Origin: Hydractinia symbiolongicarpus
Lineage: Eukaryota > Cnidaria > Hydrozoa > Anthoathecata > Hydractiniidae
Direction of reading: 5' to 3'
Length of the DNA stretch: 64,000 nt
Assembly: GCF_029227915.1 (NCBI RefSeq)
Contig: NC_079880.1
Location: forward strand, 2,854,001 to 2,918,000
The translations under genes and the position numbers were made by a program. Every line of letters begins with the position of its first letter. The stretch's first letter is position 1. A model generated the notes under the pieces. It saw only the letters and a list, made by a program, of their open reading frames with translations, did no database searches and was not told where the DNA came from. Shown one piece after another: positions 10,770 to 23,700 of this stretch.

Positions 10770-13600
10770 CTCATGCGTTGTAGTGGTGAAATAATAATTT
10801 AAAAAATCGTTCGGAAAATGAGTTTACTCCCTGGGTAATTTCTTTGTATACTTTTGACTATACGGGCCGAGTCCGGGGTTTACGGGAAATGGCGGGTTTT
10901 CGTTTGCCGGCGATTAAACTTCTTTTATTCAGCGTCTCATCAAAAATGAAAACATTTTTAAAAACTATAAGTCTCATTGGTTTTAGTGGTGAAAAAATAA
11001 TTTAAAAAATCGTTCGGGAAATGAGTTTACTCCCTGGATGCTTTCTTTGTATACTTTGGACTATACGGGCCGAGTCCGGGATTTACGGGAAATCGCGGAT
11101 TTTCGTTTAAGTGCGAATAAACTTCTTTTATTCAGCGTCTCATCAAAAATGAAAACATTTTTGAAAACTACAAGTCTCATGCGTTGTAGTGGTGAAAAAA
11201 TAATTTAAAAAATCGTTCGGAAAATGAGTTTACTCCCTGGGTAATTTCGTTGTATACTTTTGACTATACGGGCCGAGTCCGGGGTTTACGGGAAATGGCG
11301 GGTTTTCGTTTGCCGGCGATTAAACTTCTTTTATTCAGCGTCTCATCAAAAATGAAAACATTTTTAAAAACTATAAGTCTCATGGGTTTTAGTGGTGAAA
11401 TAATAATTTAAAAAATCGTTCGGGAAATGAGTTTACATCCTGGGTACTTTCTTTACTATACGGGCCGAGTCCGGGATTTACGGAAATCGAAGGTTTTCGT
11501 TTGCCGGCGATTAAACTTCTTTTATTCAGCGTCTCATCAAAAATGAAAACATTTTTGAAAACTACAAGTCTCATGCGTTTTAGTGGTGAAAAAATAATTT
11601 AAAAAATCGTTCGGGAAATGAGTTTACTCCCTGGGCACTTTCTTTGTATACTTTTGACAATACGGGCCGAGTCCGGGATTTACAGGAAATCGCAGGTTTT
11701 CGTTTGCCGGCGATTAAACTTCTTTTATTCAGCGTCTCATCAAAAATGAAAACATTTTTAAAAACTTCAACTCTCATGCGTTTTAGTGGTGAAAAAAAAA
11801 ATTAAAAAATCGTTCGGGAAATGAGTTTACTACCTGGGTACTTTCTTTGTATACATTCGACTATACGGGCCAAGCCCGGCATTTACGGGGAATCGCGGGA
11901 TTTCGTTTGCCGGCGATTAAACCTCTTTTAATAAGCGTCTCATCAAAAATGAAAACATTTTTGAAAACTACAAGTCTCATGCGTTTTAGTGGTGAAAAAA
12001 TAATTTAAAAAATCGTTCGGGAAATGAGTTTACATCCCGGGTACTTTCTTTACTATACGGGCCGAGTCCGGGATTTACGGGAAATCGCAGGTTTTCGTTT
12101 GCCGGCGATTAAACTTCTTTTATTCAGCGTCTCATCAAAAATGAAAACATTTTTGAAAACTACAAGTCTCATGCGTTTTAGTGGTGAAAAAAAAAATTAA
12201 AAAATCGTTCGGGAAATGAGTTTACTCCCTAGGTACTTTCTTTGTATACTTTGGACTATACGGGCCGAGTCCGGGATTTACGGGAAATCGCGGATTTTCG
12301 TTTGAGTGCGAATAAACTTCTTTTATTCAGCGTCTCATCAAAAATGAAAACATTTTTGAAAACTACAAGTCTCGTGCGTTGTAGTGGTGAAAAAATAAAT
12401 TTAAAAAATCGTTCGGAAAATGAGTTTACTCCCTGGGTAATTTCTTTGTATACTTTTGACTATACTGGCCGAGTCCGGGGTTAACGGGAAATGGCGGGTT
12501 TTCGTTTGCCGGCGATTAAACTTCTTTTATTCAGCGTCTCATCAAAAATGAAAACATTTTTAAAAACTATAAGTCTCATGGGTTTTAGTGGTGAAATAAT
12601 AATTTAAAAAATCGTTCGGGAAATGAGTTTACTCCCTGGATGCTTTCTTTGTATACTTTGGACTATACGGGCCGAGTCCGGGATTTACGGGAAATCGCGG
12701 ATTTTCGTTTGAGTGCGAATAAACTTCTTTTATTCAGCGTCTCATCAAAAATGAAAACATTTTTGAAAACTACAAGTCTCATGCGTTGTAGTGGTGAAAA
12801 AATAATTTAAAAAATCGTTCGGAAAATGAGTTTACTCCCTGGGTAATTTCGTTGTATACTTTTGACTATACGGGCCGAGTCCGGGGTTTACGGGAAATGG
12901 CGGGTTTTCGTTTGCCGGCGATTAAACTTCTTTTATTCAGCGTCTCATCAAAAATGAAAACATTTTTAAAAACTATAAGTCTCATGGGTTTTAGTGGTGA
13001 AATAATAATTTAAAAAATCGTTCGGGAAATGAGTTTACATCCTGGGTACTTTCTTTACTATACGGGCCGAGTCCGGGATTTACGGAAATCGAAGGTTTTC
13101 GTTTGCCGGCGATTAAACTTCTTTTATTCAGCGTCTCATCAAAAATGAAAACATTTTTGAAAACTACAAGTCTCATGCGTTTTAGTGGTGAAAAAATAAT
13201 TTAAAAAATCGTTCGGGAAATGAGTTTACTCCCTGGGCACTTTCTTTGTATACTTTTGACAATACGGGCCGAGTCCGGGATTTACAGGAAATCGCAGGTT
13301 TTCGTTTGCCGGCGATTAAACTTCTTTTATTCAGCGTCTCATCAAAAATGAAAACATTTTTAAAAACTTCAAGTCTCATGCGTTTTAGTGGTGAAAAAAA
13401 AAATTAAAAAATCGTTCGGGAAATGAGTTTACTCCCTGGGTACTTTCTTTGTATACATTCGACTATACGGGCCAAGCCCGGGATTTACGGGAAATCGCGG
13501 GATTTCGTTTGCCGGCTATTAAACCTCTTTTAATAAGCGTCTCATCAAAAATGAAAACATTTTTGAAAACTACAAGTCTCATGCGTTTTAGTGGTGAAAA
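10770..13600. repeat. 1,602-bp octamer HOR, about 1.7 copies
   Basis: Displacement of 1,602 bp, for example the short monomer at 11,389-11,574 matching 12,991-13,176. This equals eight 203-bp monomers minus two 11-bp short steps. Shared private variants include CTCCCTGGATGCTTTC, GTAATTTCGTTG, AAATCGAAGG and CTGGGCACTTTC. Differences such as CAACTCTC (11,768) against CAAGTCTC show slight later divergence. Confidence 0.85.
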
Positions 13601-16600
13601 AATAATTTAAAAAATCGTTCGGGAAATGAGTTTACTCCCTGGGTACTTTCTTTGTATACTTTGGACTATACGGGCCGAGTCCGGGATTTACGGGAAATCG
13701 CGGATTTTCGTTTGAGTGCGAATAAACTTCTTTTATTCAGCGTCTCATCAAAAATGAAAAGATTTTTAAAAACTACAAGTCTCATGCGTTGTAGTGGTGA
13801 AAAAATAATTTAAAAAATCGTTCGGAAAATGAGTTTACTCCCTGGGTACTTTCTTTGTATACTTTTGACTATACGGGCCGAGTCCGGGGTTTACGGGAAA
13901 TGGCGGGTTTTCGTTTGCCGGCGAATAAACTTCTTTTATTCAGCGTCTCATCAAATATGAAAACATTTTTAAAAACTACAAGTCTCATGCGTTGTAGTTG
14001 TGAAAAAATAATTTAAAAAATCGTTCGGAAAATGAGTTTACTCCCTGGGTATTTTCTTTGTATACTTTTGACTATATGGCCGAGTAATGGGTTTACGGGA
14101 AATGGCGGGTTTTCGTTTGCCGGCGATTTAACTTCTTTTTTTCAGCGTCTCATCAAAAATGAAAACATTTTTAAAAACTATAAATCTCATGGGTTTTAGT
14201 GGTGAAATAATAATTTAAAAAATCGTTCGGGAAATGAGTTTACATCCCGGGTACTTTCTTTACTATACGGGCCGAGTCCGGGATTTACGGGAAATCGCAG
14301 GTTTTCGTTTGCCGGCGATTAAACTTCTTTTATTCAGCGTCTCATCAAAAATGAAAACATTTTTGAAAACTACAAATCTCATGCGTTTTAGTGGTAAAAA
14401 AATAATTTAAAAAATCGTTCGGGAAATGAGTTTACTCACAGGGTACTTTCTTTGCATACATTCGACTATACGGGCAAAGCCCGTGATTTACGGGAAATCG
14501 CGGGTTTTCGTTTGCCGGCGATTAAACTTCTTTTATTCAGCGTCTCATCAAAAATGAAAACATTTTTGAAAACTACAAGTCTCATGCGTTTTAGTGGTGA
14601 AAAGATAATTTAAAAAATCGTTTTGGAAATGAGTTTACTCACAGGATACTTTCTTTGTATACATTCGACTATACGGGCCAAGCCCGGGATTTACGGGAAA
14701 TCGCGGGTTTTCGTTTGCTGGCGATTAAACCACTTTCATTAAGCGTCTCATCAAAAATGAAAACATTTTTAAAAACTACAAGTCTCATGCGTTGTAGTTG
14801 TGAAAAAATAATTTAAAAAATCGTTCGGGAAATGAGTTTACATCCCGGGTACTTTCTTTACTATACGGGCCGAGTCCGGGATTTACGGGAAATCGCAGGT
14901 TTTCGTTTGCCGGCGATTAAACTTCTTTTATTCAGCGTCTCATCAAAAATGAAAACATTTTTGAAAACTACAAGTCTCATGCGTTGTAGTAGTGAAAAAA
15001 TAATTTAAAAAATCGTTCGAAAAATGAGTTTACTCCCTGGGTAATTTCTTTGTATACTTTTGACTATACGGGCCGAGTCCGGTGTTTACGGGAAATGGCG
15101 GGTTTTCGTTTGCCGGCGATTAAACTTCTTTTAGTCAGCGTCTCATCAAAAATGAAAACATTTTTAAAAACTATAAGTCTCATGGGTTTTAGTATTGAAA
15201 TAATAATTTAAAAAATCGTTCGGGAAATGAGTTTACATCCCGGGTACTTTCTTTACTATACGGGCCGAGTCCGGGATTTACAGAAATCGCAGGTTTTCGT
15301 TTTCCGGCGATTAAACTTCTTTTATTCAGCGTCTCATCAAAAATGAAAACATTTTTGAAAACCACAAGTCTCATGCGTTTTAGTGGTGAAAAAATAATTT
15401 AAAAAATCGTTCGGGAAATGAGTTTACTTCCTGGGTACTTTCTTTGTATACTTTTGACAATACGGGCCGAGTCCGGGATTTACGGGAAATCGCAGGTTTT
15501 CGTTTGCCGGCGAATAAACTTCTTTTATTCAGCGTCTCATCAAAAATGAAAACATTTTTAAAAACTACAAGTCTCATGCGTTTTAGTGGTGAAAAAATAA
15601 TTTAAAAAATCGTTCGGAAAATGAGTTTACTCCCTGGGTAATTTCTTTGTATACTTTTGACTATACGGGCCGAGTCCGGGATTTACGGGAAATCGCAGGT
15701 TTTCGTTTGCCGGCGAATAAACTTCTTTTATTCAGCGTCTCATCAAAAATGAAAACATTTTTAAAAACTACAAATCTCATGGGCTTTAGTGGTGAAATAA
15801 TAATTTAAAAAATCGTTCGGGAAATGAGTTTACACCCTGGGTACTTTCTTTGTATACTTTTGACTATACGGGCCGAGTCCGGGATTTACGGGAAATCGCA
15901 GGTTTTCGTTTGCCGGCGATTAAACTTCTTTTATTCAGCGTCTCATCAAAAATGAAAACATTTTTGAAAACTACAAGTCTCATGCGTTTTAGTGGTGAAA
16001 AAATAATTTAAAAAATCGTTCGGGAAATGAGTTTCTCCCTGGGTACTTTTCTTGTATACTTTTGACTATGCGGGCCGAGTCCGGGGTTTACGGGAAATGG
16101 CGGGTTTTCGTTTGCCGGCGATTAAACTTCTTTTATACAGCGTCTCATCAAAAAGGAAAACATTTTTGAAAACTACAAGTCTCATGCGTTTTAGTGGTGA
16201 AAAAATATTTTAAAAAATCGTTCGGGAAATGAGTTTACTCCCTGGGTACTTTCTTTGTATACTTTTGATTAAACAGGCCTAGTCCAGGGTTTACGGGAAA
16301 TGGCGGGTTTTCGTTTGCCGGCGATTAAACTTCTTTTATTTAGCGTCTCATCAAAAATAAAAACATTTTTAAAAACTACAAGTCTCATGGGCTTTAGTGG
16401 TGAAATAATAATTTAAAAAATCGTTCGGGAAATGAGTTTACCCCCTGGGTACTTTCTTTGTATACTTTTGACTATACGGGCCGAGTCCGGGATTTACGGG
16501 AAATCGGAGGTTTTCGTTTGCCGGCGATTAAGCCTCTTTCATTCAGCGTCTCATCAAAAATGAAAACATTTTTGAAAACTACAAGTCTCATGCGTTTTAG

Positions 16601-19600
16601 TGGTGAAAAAATAATTTAAAAAATCGTTCGGGAAATGAGTTTACTCCATGGGTACTTTCTTTGTATACTTTTGACAATACGGGCCGAGTCCGGGATTTAC
16701 GGGAAATCGCAGGTTTTCGTTTGCCGGCGATTAAACTTCTTTTATTCGGCGTCTCATCAAAAATGAAAACATTTTTAAAAACTACAAGTCTCATGCGTTT
16801 TAGTGGTGAAAAACAAAATTAAAAAATCGTTCGGGAAATGAGTTTACTCCCTAGGTACTTTCTTTGTATACATTCGACTATACGGGCCAAGCCCGGGATT
16901 TACGGGAAATCGCGGGATTTCGTTTGCCGGCGATTAAACCTCTTTCATTAAGCGTCTCATCAAATATGAAAACATTTTTGAAAACTACAAGTCTCATGCG
17001 TTTTAGTGGTGAAAAAATAATTTAAAAAATCGTTCGGAAAATGAGTTTACTCCCTGGGTACTTTCTTTGTATACTTTGGACTATACGGGCCGAGTCCGGG
17101 ATTTACGGGAAATCGCGGATTTTCGTTTGAGTGCGAATAAACTTCTTTTATTCAGCGTCTCATCAAAAATGAAAACATTTTTGAAAACTACAAGTCTCAT
17201 GCGTTGTAGTGGTGAAAAAATAATTTAAAAAATCGTTCGGAAAATGAGTTTACTCCCTGGGTACTTTCTTTGTATACTTTTGACTATACGGGCCGAGTCC
17301 GGGGTTTACGGGAAATGGCGGGTTTTCGTTTGCCGGCGATTAAACTTCTTTTATTCAGCGTCTCATCAAAAATAAAAACATTTTTAAAAACTACAAGTCT
17401 CATGCGTTGTAGTTGTGAAAAAATAATTTAAAAAATCGTTCGGAAAATGAGTTTACTCCCTGGGTATTTTCTTTGTATACTTTTGACTATATGGGCCGAG
17501 TCATGGGTTTACGGGAAATGGCGGGTTTTCGTTTGCCGGCGATTTAACTTCTTTTTTTCAGCGTCTCATAAAAAATGAAAACATTTTTAAAAAATATAAG
17601 TCTCATGGGTTTTAGTGGTGAAATAATAATTTAAAAAATCGTTCGGGAAATGAGTTTACATCCCGGGTACTTTCTTTACTATACGGGCCGAGTCCGGGAT
17701 TTACGGGAAATCGCAGGTTTTCGTTTGCCGGCGATTAAACTTCTTTTATTCAGCGTCTCTTCAAAAATGAAAACATTTTTGAAAACTACAAGTCTCATGC
17801 GTTTTAGTGGTAAAAAAATAATTTAAAAAATCGTTCGGGAAATGAGTTTACTCACAGGGTACTTTCTTTGTATACATTCGACTATACGGGCAAAGCCCGT
17901 GATTTACGGGAAATCGCGGGTTTTCGTTTGCCGGCGATTAAACTTCTTTTATTCAGCGTCTCATCAAAAATGAAAACATTTTTGAAAACTACAAGTCTCA
18001 TGCTTTTTAGTGGTGAAAAGATAATTTAAAAAATCGTTTTGGAAATGAGTTTACTCACAGGATACTTTCTTTGTATACATTCGACTATACGGGCCAAGCC
18101 CGGGATTTACGGGAAATCGCGGGTTTTCGTTTGCTGGCGATTAAACCACTTTCATTAAGCGTCTCATCAAAAATGAAAACATTTTTAAAAACTACAAGTC
18201 TCATGCGTTGTAGTTGTGAAAAAATAATTTAAAAAATCGTTCGGGAAATGAGTTTACTCACAGGGTACTTTCTTTGTATACATTCGACTATACGGGCAAA
18301 GCCCGTGATTTACGGGAAATCGCGGGTTTTCGTTTGCCGGCGATTAAACTTCTTTTATTCAGCGTCTCATCAAAAATGAAAACATTTTTGAAAACTACAA
18401 GTCTCATGCTTTTTAGTGGTGAAAAGATAATTTAAAAAATCGTTTTGGAAATGAGTTTACTCACAGGATACTTTCTTTGTATACATTCGACTATACGGGC
18501 CAAGCCCGGGATTTACGGGAAATCGCGGGTTTTCGTTTGCTGGCGATTAAACCACTTTCATTAAGCGTCTCATCAAAAATGAAAACATTTTTAAAAACTA
18601 CAAGTCTCATGCGTTGTAGTTGTGAAAAAATAATTTAAAAAATCGTTCGGGAAATGAGTTTACATCACGGGTACTTTCTTTACTATACGGGCCGAGTCCG
18701 GGATTTACGGGAAATCGCAGGTTTTCGTTTGCCGGCGATTAAACTTCTTTTATTCAGCGTCTCATCAAAAATGAAAACATTTTTGAAAACTACAAGTCTC
18801 ATGCGTTGTAGTTGTGAAAAAATAATTTAAAAAATCGTTCGGGAAATGAGTTTACATCACGGGTACTTTCTTTACTATACGGGCCGAGTCCGGGATTTAC
18901 GGGAAATCGCAGGTTTTCGTTTGCCGGCGATTAAACTTCTTTTATTCAGCGTCTCATCAAAAATGAAAACATTTTTGAAAACTACAAGTCTCATGCGTTG
19001 TAGTAGTGAAAAAATAATATAAAAAATCGTTCGAAAAATGAGTTTACTCCCTGGGTAATTTCTTTGTATACTTTTGACTATACGGGCCGAGTCCGGGGTT
19101 TACGGGAAATGGCGGGTTTTCGTTTGCCGGCGATTAAACTTCTTTTATTCAGGGTCTCATCAAAAATGAAAACATTTTTAAAAACTATAAGTCTCATGGG
19201 TTTTAGTATTGAAATAATAATTTAAAAAATCGTTCGGGAAATGAGTTTACATCCCGGGTACTTTCTTTACTATACGGGCCGAGTCCGGGATTTACAGAAA
19301 TCGCAGGTTTTCGTTTGCCGGCGATTAAACTTCTTTTATTCAGCGTCTCATCAAAAATGAAAACATTTTTGAAAACCACAAGTCTCATGCGTTTTAGTGG
19401 TGAAAAAATAATTTAAAAAATCGTTCGGGAAATGAGTTTACCTCCTGGGTACTTTCTTTGTATACTTTTGACAATACGGGCCGAGTCCGGGATTTACGGG
19501 AAATCGCAGGTTTTCGTTTGCCGGCGAATAAACTTCTTTTATTCAGCGTCTCATCAAAAATGAAAACATTTTTAAAAACTACAAGTCTCATGCGTTTTAG

Positions 19601-20740
19601 TGGTGAAAAAATAATTTAAAAAATCGTTCGGAAAATGAGTTTACTCCCTGGGTAATTTCTTTGTATACTTTTGACTATACAGGCCGAGTCCGGGGTTTAC
19701 GGGAAATGGCGGGTTTTCGTTTGCCGGCGATTAAACTTCTTTTATTCAGCGTCTCATCAGAAATGAAAACATTTTTAAAAATTATAAGTCTCATGGGTTT
19801 TAGTGGTGAAATAATAATTTAAAAAATCGTTCGGGAAATGAGTTTACATCCCGGGTACTTTCTTTACTATACGGGCCGAGTCCGGGATTTACGGAAATCG
19901 CAGGTTTTCGTTTGCCGGCGATTAAACTTCTTTTATTCAGCGTCTCATCAAAAATGAAAACATTTTTGAAAACCACAAGTCTCATGCGTTTTAGTGGTGA
20001 AAAAATAATTTAAAAAATCGTTCGGGAAATGAGTTTACTTCCTGGGTACTTTCTTTGTATACTTTTGACAATACGGGCCGAGTCCGGGATTTACGGGAAA
20101 TCGCAGGTTTTCGTTTGCCGGCGAATAAACTTCTTTTATTCAGCGTCTCATCAAAAATGAAAACATTTTTAAAAACTACAAGTCTCATGGGCTTTAGTGG
20201 TGAAATAATAATTTAAAAAATCGTTCGGGAAATGAGTTTACACCCTGGGTACTTTCTTTGTATACTTTTGACTATACGGGCCGAGTCCGGGATTTACGGG
20301 AAATCGCAGGTTTTCGTTTGCCGGCGATTAAACTTCTTTTATTCAGCGTCTCATCAAAAATGAAAACATTTTTGAAAACTACAAGTCTCATGCGTTTTAG
20401 TGGTGAAAAAATAATTTAAAAAATCGTTCGGGAAATGAGTTTCTCCCTGGGTACTTTCCTTGTATACTTTTGACTATGCGGGCCGAGTCCGGGGTTTACG
20501 GGAAATGGCGGGTTTTCGTTTGCCGGCGATTAAACTTCTTTTATACAGCGTCTCATCAAAAAGGAAAACATTTTTGAAAACTACAAGTCTCATGTGTTTT
20601 AGTGGTGAAAAAATATTTTAAAAAATCGTTCGGGAAATGAGTTTACTCCCTGGGTACTTTCTTTGTATACTTTTGATTAAACAGGCCTAGTCCAGGGTTT
20701 ACGGGAAATGGCGGGTTTTCGTTTGCCGGCGATTAAACCT
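13600..20740. repeat. Diverged large duplicate blocks
   Basis: About 13.6-16.9 kb resembles 17.0-20.7 kb. The displacement is about 3.4 kb in the first part, 4,014 bp around 15,189/19,203 and 4,408 bp around 16,031/20,439. The 394-bp step between the last two equals one 203-bp and one 191-bp monomer. Shared private features include GAAATGAGTTTCTCCC (2-bp loss), CAAAAAGGAAAAC, GATTAAACAGGCCTAG and a TTTTAGTATTG change. Local monomer gains are visible, for example a dimer repeated at 17.85 and 18.26 kb. Confidence 0.75.
18655..19040. repeat. Adjacent identical 192-bp monomers with CATCACGGG
   Basis: TTTACATCACGGGTAC, a private C-to-A form of the short-class CATCCCGGG, occurs at two sites exactly 192 bp apart (TACATCAC at 18,661 and 18,853), with matching sequence between. 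I did not see it elsewhere in the window. This is a duplication of a single monomer. Confidence 0.85.
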
Positions 20741-23700
20741 CTTTCATTAAGCGTCTCATCAAATATGAAAACCTTTTTGAAAACTACAAGTCTCATGCGT
20801 TTTAGTGGTGAAAAAATAATTTAAAAAATCGTTCGGAAAATGACTTTACTCCCTGGGTACTTTCTTTGTATAATTTGGACTATACGGGCCGAGTCCGGGA
20901 TTTACGGGAAATCGCGGATTTTCGTTTGAGTGCGAATAAACTTCTTTTATTCAGCGTCTCATCAAAAATGAAAACATTTTTGAAAACTACAAGTCTCATG
21001 CGTTGTAGTGGTGAAAAAATAATTTAAAAAATCGTTCGGAAAATGAGTTTACTCCCTGGGTACTTTCTTTGTATACTTTTGACTATACGGGCCGAGTCCG
21101 GGATTTACGGGAAATCGCAGGTTTTCGTTTGCCGGCGATTAAACTTCTTTTATTCGGCGTCTCATCAAAAATGAAAACATTTTTAAAAACTACAAGTCTC
21201 ATGCGTTTTAGTGGTGAAAAACAAAATTAAAAAATCGTTCGGGAAATGAGTTTACTCCCTAGGTACTTTCTTTGTATACATTCGACTATACGGGCCAAGC
21301 CCGGGATTTACGGGAAATCGCGGGATTTCGTTTGCCGGCGATTAAACCTCTTTCATTAAGCGTCTCATCAAATATGAAAACATTTTTGAAAACTACAAGT
21401 CTCATGCGTTTTAGTGGTGAAAAAATAATTTAAAAAATCGTTCGGAAAATGAGTTTACTCCCTGGGTACTTTCTTTGTATACTTTGGACTATACGGGCCG
21501 AGTCCGGGATTTACGGGAAATCGCGGATTTTCGTTTGAGTGCGAATAAACTTCTTTTATTCAGCGTCTCATCAAAAATGAAAACATTTTTGAAAACTACA
21601 AGTCTCATGCGTTGTAGTGGTGAAAAAATAATTTAAAAAATCGTTCGGAAAATGAGTTTACTCCCTGGGTACTTTCTTTGCATACTTTTGACTATACGGG
21701 CCGAGTCCGGGGTTTACGGGAAATTGAGGGTTTTCGTTTGCCGGCGATTAAACTTCTTTTATTCAGCGTCTCATCAAAAATGAAAACATTTTTAAAAACT
21801 ACAAGTCTCATGCGTTGTAGTTGTGAAAAAATAATTTAAAGAATCGTTCGGAAAATGAGTTTACTCCCTGGGTACTTTCTTTGTATACTTTTGACTATAC
21901 GGGCCGAGTCCGGGGTTTACGGGAAATGGCGGGTTTTCGTTTGCCGGCGATTAAACTTCTTTTATTCAGCGTCTCATCAAGTATGAAAACATTTTTAAAA
22001 ACTACAAGTCTCATGCGTTGTAGTTGTGAAAAAATAATTTGAAAAATCGTTCGGAAAATGAGTTTACTCCCTGGGTAATTTCTTTGTATACTTTTGACTA
22101 TACGGGCCGAGTCATGGGTTTACGGGAAATGGCGGGTTTTCGTTTGCCGGCGATTTAACTTCTTTTTTTCAGCGTCTCATCAAAAATGAAAACATTTTTA
22201 AAAACTATAAGTCTCATGGGTTTTAGTGGTGAAATAATAATTTAAAAAATCGTTCGGGAAATGAGTTTACATCCCGGGTACTTTCTTTACTATACGGACC
22301 GAGTCCGGGATTTACGGGAAATGGCGGGATTTCGTTTGCCGGCGATTAAACCTCTTTCATTAAGCGTCTCATCAAATATGAAAACCTTTTTGAAAACTAC
22401 AAGTCTCATGCGTTTTAGTGGTGAAAAAATAATTTAAAAAATCGTTCGGAAAATGACTTTACTCCCTGGGTACTTTCTTTGTATACTTTGGACTATACGG
22501 GCCGAGTCCGGGATTTACGGGAAATCGCGGATTTTCGTTTGAGTGCGAATAAACTTCTTTTATTCAGCGTCTCATCAAAAATGAAAACATTTTTGAAAAC
22601 TACAAGTCTCATGCGTTGTAGTGGTGAAAAAATAATTTAAAAAATCGTTCGGAAAATGAGTTTACTCCCTGGGTACTTTCTTTGTATACTTTTGACTATA
22701 CGGGCCGAGTCCGGGGTTTACGGGAAATGGCGAGTTTTCGTTTGCCGGCGATTAAACTTCTTTTATTCAGCGTCTCATCAAAAATAAAAACATTTTTAAA
22801 AACTACAAGTCTCATGCGTTGTAGTTGTGAAAAAATAATTTAAAAAATCGTTCGGAAAATGAGTTTACTCCCTGGGTATTTTCTTTGTATACTTTTGACT
22901 ATATGGGCCGAGTCATGGGTTTACGGGAAATGGCGGGTTTTCGTTTGCCGGCGATTTAACTTCTTTTTTTCAGCGTCTCATAAAAAATGAAAACATTTTT
23001 AAAAACTATAAGTCTCATGGGTTTTAGTGGTGAAATAATAATTTAAAAAATCGTTCGGGAAATGCGTTTACATCCCGGGTACTTTCTTTACTATACGGGC
23101 CGAGTCCGGGATTTACGGGAAATCGCAGGTTTTCGTTTGCCGGCGATTAAACCTCTTTCATTAAGCGTCTCATCAAATATGAAAACATTTTTGAAAACTA
23201 CAAGTCTCATGCGTTTTAGTGGTGAAAAAATAATTTAAAAAATCGTTCGGAAAATGAGTTTACTCCCTGGGTACTTTCTTTGTATACCTTGGACTATACG
23301 GGCCGAGTCCGGGATTTACCGGAAATCGCGGATTTCGTTTGAGTGCGAATAAACTTCTTTTATTCAGCGTCTCATCAAAAATGAAAACATTTTTGAAAAC
23401 TACAAGTCTCATGCGTTGTAGTGGTGAAAAAATAATTTAAAAAATCGTTCGGAAAATGAGTTTACTCCCTGGGTACTTTCTTTGCATACTTTTGACTATA
23501 CGGGCCGAGTCCGGGGTTTACGGGAAATTGAGGGTTTTCGTTTGCCGGCGATTAAACTTCTTTTATTCAGCGTCTCATCAAAAATGAAAACATTTTTAAA
23601 AACTACAAGTCTCATGCGTTGTAGTTGTGAAAAAATAATTTAAAGAATCGTTCGGAAAATGAGTTTACTCCCTGGGTACTTTCTTTGTATACTTTTGACT

